From: Kiritimatiellia bacterium
Lineage (GTDB): Bacteria > Verrucomicrobiota > Kiritimatiellia > RFP12 > UBA1067
DNA: 32,644 bases
NCBI GenBank assembly: GCA_017450695.1
Contig: JAFSTA010000226.1
Coordinates: forward strand, 1 to 32,644
Reading direction: 5' to 3'
Shown here: positions 7,842-14,370 of the stretch, piece by piece
Position numbering within the stretch: position 1 is the stretch's first letter
Layout of the letters: every line of letters starts with the position of its first letter
The notes under the pieces: model-generated
Told to the model about the DNA's origin: nothing
The model's database searches: none
What the model saw: the letters and a program-made list of their open reading frames with translations, nothing else
Translations under genes and position numbers: made by a program

Positions 7842-8517
7842 TTACCTCAAGGACGTCCAGGAACGGAACAAGATACGGAACACGGCTCTGCTTGAAACCC
7901 TCTTCGATGTCGTCATGAGCAATGTCGGCCGACTTATGAACCCGACAAAGTTCGCCAACGCCATCCAGACCGTAGCCGGGATTCCCGCCAACCATGTGAC
8001 CGTCAAGAAACACCTTGAGTTCCTCCAGGAGGCGTATCTCCTTTCCATGTCCAAACGGTACGATGTCAGAGGGCGGCACTATCTCGACTACCCTGCAAAA
8101 TACTATGCCATGGACACCGGCATCCGCAACGTGCACATGAACTTCAGGCAATATGAACCGACCCACCTCATGGAAAACGCAATCTACAACGAATTGATTC
8201 GCAGGGGGTACGCCGTTGATGTCGGCGTGGCCATAGTAGAGACCTCGCACTCGAACGTTCGCGAGAAACGTCAGCATGAAATAGACTTTGTCGTAAACAG
8301 ATTTTCCGAGAGGATTTACATTCAGTCTGCATGGATGATTCCCGAGGAAGAGAAGCGCCGACAGGAGACCTTCTCCCTCAGGCATATCGGCGATTCCTTC
8401 CGCAAGATCGTCGTGACGGGCGACCCGTACGAAAAGCCGTGGATGGACGAAAGCGGCATCACCTTCATGGGCATCGTACCTTTTCTCCTCAACCCCCACT
8501 CGCTAGAAACGCTGTAA
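7834..8517 (+). pseudogene. C-terminal half of a DUF4143-containing ATP-binding protein
   Basis: From about 7840 the frame reads YLKDVQERNKIRN and continues through TLMNPTKFANAIQ-like text, HLEFLQEAYLL, a YYAMDTGIRN block and EIDFVVN (nuclease-like DUF4143 region) to a complete C-terminus KIVVTGDPYEKPW...GIVPFLLN. Such proteins are usually 400-450 residues with an N-terminal AAA ATPase (Walker A/B); here only about 226 residues remain and the whole ATPase part is gone. An ATG at 7834 makes a translatable frame, but it lies in the junction and has no Shine-Dalgarno sequence. Upstream in-frame text to 7708 is only the antisense of the neighbouring remnant. Full-length relatives are often genomically mobile stand-alone ATPases of unclear function. 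Confidence 0.8.
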
Positions 8518-8518
8518 C

Positions 8519-8850
8519 GAACCACAGACCAACACGTGGTTAATAAACAAGCCACTGACCAACACGGACACGCCACGCTCACGCTTGCGCCATTCTGAAT
8601 CAAGGCGAGCGTTAGCGAAGCCTGGCCGTGTATGTCCGTGGTGAATAAACGAACCACAGACCAACATGGACGCGCCACGCTTACGCTTGCGCCATTCCAA
8701 ATCAAGGCGTGCGTTAGCGAAGCCTGTCCGTGAATGTCCGTGGTGAATAAACGAACCACAGACCAACATGGACGCGCCACGCTTACGCTTGCGCATTTCA
8801 AAATCAGGGCGAGCGTTAGTGAAGCCTGTCCGTGACGTCCGTGGTTAACC
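8519..8850 (+). repeat. Three tandem 102-bp MITE-like elements plus a solo-end remnant
   Basis: Three units with an exact 102-base period (CCAACAxGGA at 8559, 8661 and 8763). Each begins with GAACCACAGACCAACATGGA-like text and ends with GTCCGTGAATGTCCGTGGT-like text, so the ends are inverted repeats of about 19 bases. The interior (ACGCTTACGCTTGCGC ... GGCGAGCGTTAGCGAAGCC) is also partly self-complementary. At 8519-8537 only the joined ends remain (ACCACAGACCAACACGTGGT). Two further full copies lie, in the opposite orientation, at 18034-18127 and 18339-18432. No protein is encoded. The stretch 8851-8988 is otherwise featureless. Confidence 0.85.
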
Positions 8851-8988
8851 AAACATCCCCTTCCCAAGCGTAACCCACGCGACACCTCACCCGCCACGCG
8901 GCGAAACGCAGCGCGGCAAGGGGGCGACAGGGCGAAAGGATGGAAGGATTATTCATCAAGTCCTATTCCCTTTCTGTTCCGCCACCTT

Positions 8989-9228
8989 TCAAATTGCCTT
9001 TTCAACCTTTGCAATCCCATCAACAACCTCTTTCATTCCTGGTTCAACTTGGATCGCAGCATCAGTATTCAATCGCAAATCTAACTGAAACTTTTCGCTG
9101 AATATTCTGCCATAACTATCCTTATAATTTCGATCAAAAGAAAATCGCTGCTCTCTACTAATTGCTGTAAGGTTATTATTTCTCCTACCAATCGTCAATA
9201 CCGCATCAAACAAATCAGCGTGGTACAC
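8989..9228 (-). pseudogene. AT-rich remnant of an unidentified gene
   Basis: 79 codons from a GTG (VYHADLFDAVLTIGRRNNN...) to the TGA or TAA side at 8989. The frame stays open upstream to about 9255 (NSDSTVDFGRI), so the GTG is unlikely to be a true start. The residue mix looks protein-like (IFSEKFQLDLRLN, GMKEVVDGIAKVEKAI), but the base composition is far more AT-rich than all neighbours. The open frame ends inside a CCACGGA-family repeat at about 9260. I read it as the 3' end of a gene acquired from elsewhere and cut by a repeat. Family not recognised. Confidence 0.35.
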
Positions 9229-9265
9229 GATTCTTCCAAAATCAACGGTTGAATCTGAATTCCTC

Positions 9266-9301
9266 TGTTGGACACTTTGAAAACCACGGAATTCACGGAA
9301 T
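9266..9301 (+). repeat. Half copy of the CCACGGAAnACACGGA element
   Basis: TTGGACACTTTGAAAACCAC continuing into GGAATTCACGGAAT, without the complementary right arm. It matches the half copy at 28413-28446 including the preceding TCTG. It lies in the gene-free stretch 9229-9721, which otherwise holds only the hairpins listed below. Confidence 0.75.
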
Positions 9302-9538
9302 ATGCCGCTGAAAGCACTTCATGCGACCACGAAAGCCTGACGCGGATCAAACTCTCGTCAGGACATGAAACCCCGCTAGCGTGGGACACGAAAAGACACA
9401 AAAGTTCTGGGCTGGGAGGCATCGTTTTTGATCTCACGCAGGGGCGCGCGGGGGGAGTGCGTTTCGTCGCGATCGTATTGCTGAACATGCGTTGCCTAGA
9501 AGTTCGGTGGTTCTGAGTTCTAAGCGAGACGGTCGGGG

Positions 9539-9556
9539 AAGCGGCACTTGCCGCTT
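9539..9556. repeat. AAGCGGCA / TGCCGCTT hairpin
   Basis: AAGCGGCA, two-base loop CT, TGCCGCTT. It belongs to the same family as 3049-3068, with the A-T pair replaced by G-C in both arms. Confidence 0.7.
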
Positions 9557-9610
9557 CATGCGGTGCGTTTGCGTCGCAAGGAATGCGCAAGCTGCGCGTT
9601 CTACTATATT

Positions 9611-9630
9611 GGTCGCGACGGAGCGCGCCC
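9611..9630. repeat. GGTCGCG / CGCGCC palindrome
   Basis: GGTCGCGACGGAGCGCGCCC followed by CTCCC. It is a member of the palindrome family found at 3379-3398, 17984-18001, 18590-18607 and repeatedly after 32299. Where such units fall in frame they encode 'RDGARPSR'. Confidence 0.7.
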
Positions 9631-9690
9631 CTCCCATTCTTTGCGAGACACGCGCGCCGACATTCCGACTCGCCACTCCCTTCTTCTCAA

Positions 9691-9721
9691 CTTCTCAGCC
9701 TCTCAGCCGGCGCGAAGCACC
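9691..9721 (-). repeat. GGCGC hairpin element directly abutting a stop codon
   Basis: Minus strand: GGTGC, loop TTC, GCGCC, then GGCTGAGAGGCTGAGAAG. It begins at the base after the TAG stop of the GH71/99-like gene. Compare 6069-6099 and 17066-17087. Confidence 0.8.
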
Positions 9722-12145
9722 CTAGCGGGATTTCTCAAAATATCGGTAGAGGAAGCGGCCGTCGGGAGCGGCATCGCCGTACCGGTAGAAGTCGAGGATA
9801 TCCCCTTCCCCGCACGGCGTATTATCCGCCCATTTGAACCAGAGGTTGAGTTTCCGATTCTCCAGACGCAACGCCTGACGGGGCAGGACGAGCGTCAACT
9901 CCTTGCCCTTGACCGTCATCGGAACCCGCGCCGATTCCCGCCACCGCCAACCGCCCTCGCAAACCTCCAGTATCGCCGTGTGGGCATCCGGCGGCGAAAC
10001 GCGGTTGACAACAAAATGGAAATGGTTCCAGTTCGGCAGCGGATCGTCCGCATCCAACGACACGGAAAGGAAGAGGCGCATCCAGTTCGAGTCTGTGTAG
10101 GGCGTGACCGGATCGGAACAGACCACGCGGAAGGTAATCGTTTGCGCATCGTGTTCGACATGGCACTCCGCCAAATCGTTCCGGCCGCTGGAGTCTTGGT
10201 ACCGAATGCCACCATAGCCGACCGCGTCACGGGGAAGCGTGTCGTGTACCGCGTCGCGGTAGATTGGAGATTCCGTACAGGCGCGTTGCGGACGCACCCC
10301 GCGGAACCGCCGGACCTCGTTCACGAATTGGTAATAGAAATGGTCCTGGAGAATGCCGGTAGATGGTTCCAAATCCCGGCTGAACTCCGGCGAAAACTGA
10401 TCCGGGAAGGCTGTCTTGGTGCCCATCCAGTTCGGGAAAAGATCGGCCGACCACTCGTTCCAACCGGTGATAAACAGGTAGTCAGGGTCAATCTCACGCG
10501 CACGCCGCATCTGCTGGGCGAAGTTGTCGCCCCAGAGAAATCGATGCGGTTCCCCGCGTCGCGGATTGCGGTCTGCGGCAAAACGCAGTTTCTCGCCGGG
10601 TTGCAGTTCATCCTCGCCCGGTCCGACATAGGCTCGCCCGAAGACGTGGATGTCGTTCATCGCCGCCAACCCCACATGACCGTCCCGTCCCTTCCACGTA
10701 TGGTTCTGCGCGACACCCGCGCCGCACATCTCGACCGTCCCGTCTTCCCTCTGGCAATAGGCGTGCTGGGGAAAGACCTCCAGCCAACACCACTGATCCT
10801 GCGAAATCGGTCCACGGGTGTAGGATGCCTGCAACGGGCGGAAAGTGAAAAAGCGGAGGATTTCTTCCAGGTCGCGGCGATCCGCCTCGTTCGTCTTCGA
10901 CGAGTGAATCGCGCGCTCGATGACTTGCGGCGTCGCGTGGATGAGCGGACGCCCGTTCCAATAGAACCAGAGGTCGCGGAACTTCCCCGGCTTGTAGAGG
11001 TCGCGGTAGAGCTGGAGGATGCTCACGATCTGATGCGAATTTTCGCCGAACGGCAGCATGTAAATGAAAGAGGGGGTACGGAAACCGTCCCGGCGCATGG
11101 CACTCCAGGTCCGGAGCAGCGCCCAGGCCGAATCCATCCATGTCAGGTAAGCGTTCGTCGCATCAAAGGCGACCGTATCGACACCCGCCGCCGCCAGAAG
11201 CTGCGCGTGTTTGCGGAGAACCCAGGTGTCGATGCTCTGATAATAGCCAAACAGCGGTTCGTCCCAGTGATGGCGACGCATGGCCGGTCCCCACAACGGA
11301 TCGTCCGGCCGCTCCAGGATTCCGGGATTCTCCGCCAACAGACGCGCGTTGTTTCGCGGCTCGTGCGCGGCGACAAAGCGTTCGTGCCAAGTCCAATAAA
11401 AAATGCCGACCTGTTTCGCGCGCGGGGCGGGTAACGTGTCCGCACGTTCGAGGACGCGTCCCAGTCCGTCGATCGCGTCCCATGTGTCCGCATAGAGATC
11501 GCGCAATTCAAACGTCCTTCCGGGTATCACTGCCCCTTGGTCATCGGAGAGGGATGATGCGGACTGAGGTGGCGCGATTGTCGGGGCAGCCAGTTTTTCC
11601 AGAAGCGAGAAATCCCCACTTCCAGCAACAGGCACACCATGAAGGTCTGCGGAAAACTCGAAACTGTCCGCAACCTCGTTCCCGTTCACGAAGAACGTCG
11701 CTCCGGGATCCGGCTTCTCTCGACGCCAGACCCCCACGTGCTCCTCTCCGTCGCTCAATTCCCCATAGAAATCACCCGTCTGACGCGGAAACGAGACCGA
11801 CAGGATCGCGCAGTCCTTGAAATCAACAAACCGCTGTTTCGCCAACGCTTCCCCCTGACGAGAACCGGCAGGCGTCCCCTTCCATTGATAGACGGCCAAC
11901 GTCAGCGATCCCTTGTTGTTGCTGTAACTCGGACAGCAGACAGAAAGACGATCCACGGGATAGTCGGAATGGAAACGGACTCCGACGGAATCACCCTCGC
12001 GAATCTGGATCGGACGATGATCACTACCCGTGAACTGATACAGGTCCCGCGTCGCGGCGTAGGCGCCGTGACGCCCACTCATCTCCTCTGCAACCACGGT
12101 TCCACCGAAAACCAGCGCAGACACAACCGAAACAAACCACCTCAC
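9722..12145 (-). CDS. Secreted GH71/GH99-like TIM-barrel protein with beta-sandwich flanks
   Basis: 807 residues. A signal peptide (MRWFVSVVSALVFGGTVVA) leads into an N-terminal beta-rich domain (about 25-180). A barrel of about 370 residues starts near VGIFYWTWHERF (about 240). Barrel landmarks are GVDTVAFDATN, WFYWNGRPLIH and FITGWNEWSA with Glu564 in the WNEW motif, as in GH71/GH99-type enzymes acting on alpha-glucans or mannosides. The last 160 residues (DLAECHVEHDAQTITFRV...WMRLFLSV...) look like a carbohydrate-binding beta-sandwich, CBM9-like. GTG 12145 is the start: AGGGAGG lies 8 bases before it and a promoter is upstream. Stand-alone gene, with a hairpin element touching its stop. 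Exact family and substrate are uncertain. Confidence 0.7.
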   Translation of the reverse strand: MRWFVSVVSALVFGGTVVAEEMSGRHGAYAATRDLYQFTGSDHRPIQIREGDSVGVRFHSDYPVDRLSVCCPSYSNNKGSLTLAVYQWKGTPAGSRQGEALAKQRFVDFKDCAILSVSFPRQTGDFYGELSDGEEHVGVWRREKPDPGATFFVNGNEVADSFEFSADLHGVPVAGSGDFSLLEKLAAPTIAPPQSASSLSDDQGAVIPGRTFELRDLYADTWDAIDGLGRVLERADTLPAPRAKQVGIFYWTWHERFVAAHEPRNNARLLAENPGILERPDDPLWGPAMRRHHWDEPLFGYYQSIDTWVLRKHAQLLAAAGVDTVAFDATNAYLTWMDSAWALLRTWSAMRRDGFRTPSFIYMLPFGENSHQIVSILQLYRDLYKPGKFRDLWFYWNGRPLIHATPQVIERAIHSSKTNEADRRDLEEILRFFTFRPLQASYTRGPISQDQWCWLEVFPQHAYCQREDGTVEMCGAGVAQNHTWKGRDGHVGLAAMNDIHVFGRAYVGPGEDELQPGEKLRFAADRNPRRGEPHRFLWGDNFAQQMRRAREIDPDYLFITGWNEWSADLFPNWMGTKTAFPDQFSPEFSRDLEPSTGILQDHFYYQFVNEVRRFRGVRPQRACTESPIYRDAVHDTLPRDAVGYGGIRYQDSSGRNDLAECHVEHDAQTITFRVVCSDPVTPYTDSNWMRLFLSVSLDADDPLPNWNHFHFVVNRVSPPDAHTAILEVCEGGWRWRESARVPMTVKGKELTLVLPRQALRLENRKLNLWFKWADNTPCGEGDILDFYRYGDAAPDGRFLYRYFEKSR

Positions 12146-12193
12146 TCTCCTATCCTCCCTTCACAAGACATCCATCTCACCCTGACGTTCCAA

Positions 12194-12222
12194 ATTGTAC
12201 CATACCGCGAGACTGTATGAAA
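12194..12222 (-). promoter_or_regulatory. Promoter of the GH71/99-like gene
   Basis: Minus strand: TTTCAT (12222..12217), 17-base spacer, TACAAT (12199..12194). The -10 is good and the -35 moderate. It leaves a leader of about 40 bases. Confidence 0.4.
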
Positions 12223-12328
12223 GGGTTCACCCAGTACAGCGGCAAGATCGGATTTGCCGCAAACGCGTTACCTGACAACTTTGCCACCATCGCCAAGAGT
12301 CCCCATCTACCACCGCGTGCTGCCCGTG

Positions 12329-12529
12329 TCACTCTTGATTTGGCGGAAGATTCTCCGACACGTTAGACGCTCGTTTCTGCAAAACCTGAAGTTGTCGGCG
12401 TACCTCAGGACGGACGGATGTCCGACGCGACTCGGCGGAAAGGCCATGCGCCGCGAGAGCGGCTCGTTTCGCCGCCCGACCAGCCTGCCATTCGTCCCAC
12501 AAAAGCCGGATCACACGCCCTTCATTCAT
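12329..12529 (-). CDS. Small arginine-rich protein coupled to the nucleotidyltransferase-like gene
   Basis: 66 residues from ATG 12529 (MNEGRVIRLLWDEWQAGRAA...) to 12329. The start overlaps the stop of the upstream gene by 8 bases, and GGAG in that gene's last codons serves as Shine-Dalgarno, so translation is coupled. It is basic, alanine- and arginine-rich, probably helical, with no membrane segment. A longer frame to 12607 is only the shadow of the upstream gene. Family not recognised. Its place beside a nucleotidyltransferase-like protein suggests a two-component module, possibly toxin-antitoxin-like; that is inference. Confidence 0.6.
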   Translation of the reverse strand: MNEGRVIRLLWDEWQAGRAAKRAALAAHGLSAESRRTSVRPEVRRQLQVLQKRASNVSENLPPNQE

Positions 12530-13107
12530 TTTCGATCTCCTCGCGGAGTTTACGCAGCTCTTCCAAAATGCCGAAATCTGGCAGTGCCGCAAGTCTTTCC
12601 GCCTCACCCCAGTTGAACTCAGGGTCTCCGACCGCCGCGACCATCATCTTCCTCGCCGTCGGAAGCAATTCGGAAGACGGTGGATAATATACGACTAGGA
12701 TACGATCCACAAGTGCGAGTTCCGGAGGGATGCTCCAAACCGTTCCGTACGGCGTTTCAAGTTCCCTGTTCGGAAGAACGGATTCATTTTCGAGGAATCC
12801 GGGCAAGTCAACGTAAAAAACGCAAATCTCCCAGCTTCGCGTCACTCCCTTTCCACCAAGTTCGGTAATGATCTCCTGCATCAGGCGAGGCGGGATCGCG
12901 GCCGGAGACTTTCGGCAGAAATCGATGTCACCCGACATGTACCCGTCCTCTGTGTAGAACTCGACCGCACTCTCGCCAACTACAACAAGGGGAAAGCCAT
13001 ATTGCTGGAACAAGGTGGTAATAAGTCCTGACAATAAGCGCACGCTCAAGAAGATCGGAAGTGGCCTCAATGTCCGCCATTGCCGTCCTGATGTCAATTT
13101 CCGCCAT
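12522..13107 (-). pseudogene. Nucleotidyltransferase-like protein, apparent frameshift near its N-terminus
   Basis: The true start is most likely ATG 13107 (MAEIDIRTAMADIEATSDLL...ERALIVR), with AGAGGT 9 bases upstream. At about 13026-13035 the frame must shift to continue as LITTLFQQYGFPLVVVGESAVEFYTEDGYMSGDIDFC..., the clear nucleotidyltransferase-fold core (V-G-E/G-S-A and the SGDIDF motif of DUF6036/AbiEii-like proteins). The rest (WSIPPELALVDRILV...ARKMMVAA) runs intact to 12522. One extra base or two missing bases in the GTCAGGACTT region explain the shift; the frame from 13097 reads an implausible N-terminus (MTSGRQWRTLRPL). It could be a real mutation, an assembly error or programmed shifting. 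Confidence 0.6.
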
Positions 13108-13271
13108 TAATACAACCTCTGAAAGTGCCGTTTATTATAATCAATCCGTCCTTGAAGTGCAATCACTAGTTATCGCATAGGCTTGGTCCCGCAGTAGGTC
13201 GCCATCCCCGGCGCCGCAATGCTTCACACGCTCACCCGGCTTACCCGCTTCTCAGCCTCCCCGTTCTGTGT

Positions 13272-13289
13272 CGGCGCATTCTTGCGCCG
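13272..13289. other. Stem-loop upstream of kduI
   Basis: CGGCGCA, loop TTCT, TGCGCCG: a perfect 7-bp stem, 32 bases before the kduI -35 box. No T-run follows on the plus strand. It could shield kduI from upstream transcription or be another repeat family member. Confidence 0.5.
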
Positions 13290-13320
13290 GTTCCCCACAA
13301 AAAATCCCGCGTGTACGGCA

Positions 13321-13349
13321 TTGGTTTCTCTCGGAAACTCTGATACAAT
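13321..13349 (+). promoter_or_regulatory. Sigma70-like promoter of kduI
   Basis: TTGGTT (13321-13326), 17-base spacer, TACAAT (13344-13349). The transcript would start near 13356, leaving a leader of about 29 bases that includes the AAAGGAG ribosome site. Confidence 0.6.
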
Positions 13350-13384
13350 AGAGGCGTTTCGTCCATGAATGCAAAGGAGAAAGT

Positions 13385-14215
13385 ATGCGAAAAATCGAAG
13401 CAGCGGATCGGTTGTCCTACAGACGGATGACGACGGATGAATTGCGTGATCGTTTTGTGATCGACGATCTTTTCCAGCCGGGGAAGCAAAACCTCGTGTA
13501 CACGGATGTGGACCGCGGCGTGGTGGGCGGTTTTGTCCCAACCACGAAATCGCTGGAGTTGAAGGGCGGCAAGGAGATGGCCTGCACCTTCTTCTGCGAA
13601 CGGCGTGAGGCGGGCGTGATCAATCTCGGCAGCCCCGGCGTCATCACCTGTGACGGCAAGAAATACGAGATGCAGACCCGCGAATGCCTGTACATCGGAC
13701 GCGGCACGAAAAAGGTCGTCTTCTCCAGCCGGAACGCGAAGACCCCGGCGGCGTTCTATCTGGTTTCCTACCCTGCCCATGCGGAGTACCCGACCACGAA
13801 GATGGCGATCGGGAACGCGAACAATGTGGATCTGGGGCAGGCGTCTTCCTCCAATGTCCGCACCATCCACCAGTTCATCCGCCCCGGTTTCACCAAGAGC
13901 TGCCAGCTGGTGATGGGGTTCACGGAACTGAAGGATGGCAGCGTCTGGAATTCCTTCCCGCCCCACACGCACGACCGCCGTACCGAAATCTACTGCTATT
14001 TTGATTTGCCGAAGGACGGGCTGGTCTTCCATTTCCTTGGAGAACCGGACGAGACTCGTCACGTCACGTTGCGCGAAAAGTCGGTCGTGCTTTCCCCGCC
14101 CTGGTCGATCCACTGCGGATGCGGTACGGGTTCCTACGCCTTCGTCTGGGCGATGGGCGGCGAGAACCAGGAATTCAACGACATGGACAACTGCGACCTG
14201 TCGAAGTTCCGGTAA
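13385..14215 (+). CDS. kduI: 4-deoxy-L-threo-5-hexosulose-uronate ketol-isomerase
   Basis: 276 residues, the usual KduI length. It isomerises 5-keto-4-deoxyuronate, released by pectin or glycosaminoglycan lyases, to 3-deoxy-D-glycero-2,5-hexodiulosonate in the cytoplasm. The cupin zinc ligands are all present: His194 and His196 in PPHTHDRRTE, Glu201, and His243 in WSIHCG, an offset of two from the E. coli enzyme. Other family text includes GVINLGSPG, YIGRGTK, FWAMGGENQ-like VWAMGGENQEF and the C-terminal NDMDNCDL. The start has AAAGGAG 8 bases upstream. Its usual partners KduD, KdgK and KdgA are not in the window. The stop is followed by a hairpin element at 14257. Confidence 0.95.
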   Translation: MRKIEAADRLSYRRMTTDELRDRFVIDDLFQPGKQNLVYTDVDRGVVGGFVPTTKSLELKGGKEMACTFFCERREAGVINLGSPGVITCDGKKYEMQTRECLYIGRGTKKVVFSSRNAKTPAAFYLVSYPAHAEYPTTKMAIGNANNVDLGQASSSNVRTIHQFIRPGFTKSCQLVMGFTELKDGSVWNSFPPHTHDRRTEIYCYFDLPKDGLVFHFLGEPDETRHVTLREKSVVLSPPWSIHCGCGTGSYAFVWAMGGENQEFNDMDNCDLSKFR

Positions 14216-14256
14216 GCCCTCCGTCCGCGCTGGCGCGGGAGCGGAAATGAGGGCGG

Positions 14257-14287
14257 GGCGCTTCGCGCCAGCTGAGAGGCTGAGAAG
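14257..14287 (+). repeat. GGCGC hairpin element after kduI
   Basis: GGCGC, loop TTC, GCGCC, then AGCTGAGAGGCTGAGAAG: the cleanest copy of this family, with a perfect 5-bp stem, 41 bases past the kduI stop and in the same orientation relative to the gene as other copies. Confidence 0.85.
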
Positions 14288-14298
14288 AAGGCTGTAGA

Positions 14299-14332
14299 GA
14301 ATAATCGATAGCGATCGAAAGCGATCGACTGC
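14299..14332 (+). repeat. GAATAATCGATAG element
   Basis: GAATAATCGATAG followed by CGATCGAAAGCGATCGACTGC-type text. A second copy at 22181-22214 has CTATCGAAGGCTATCGACTGC instead, so GCGATCG and GCTATCG motifs change together. Both copies directly follow a GGCGC hairpin element. Confidence 0.75.
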
Positions 14333-14370
14333 CGAACCACCACCTAACCTTGAACTCCTAGGAAAGGATT

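Noticed and set aside
8519-8850. CRISPR array
   Set aside because: Units are 102 bases with near-identical interiors and no variable spacers, and no cas genes are present.
8322-8897. A 191-codon leftward frame with repeated 'VARPCWSVV' text
   Set aside because: The protein repeat is only the translation of the 102-base noncoding tandem units; there is no ribosome site.
9548-11434. A 628-codon rightward open frame
   Set aside because: It lies wholly antisense to the GH71/99-like gene, has no ribosome site, and reads as arginine-rich text with no fold; long antisense frames are expected in GC-rich genes.
12254-12616. A 120-codon rightward frame
   Set aside because: It is antisense to the coupled small gene and the nucleotidyltransferase-like gene, with no coding features.
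14257-14287. Intrinsic terminator after kduI
   Set aside because: The stem is only 5 bp and no T-run follows; the sequence is better described as a copy of a dispersed element.
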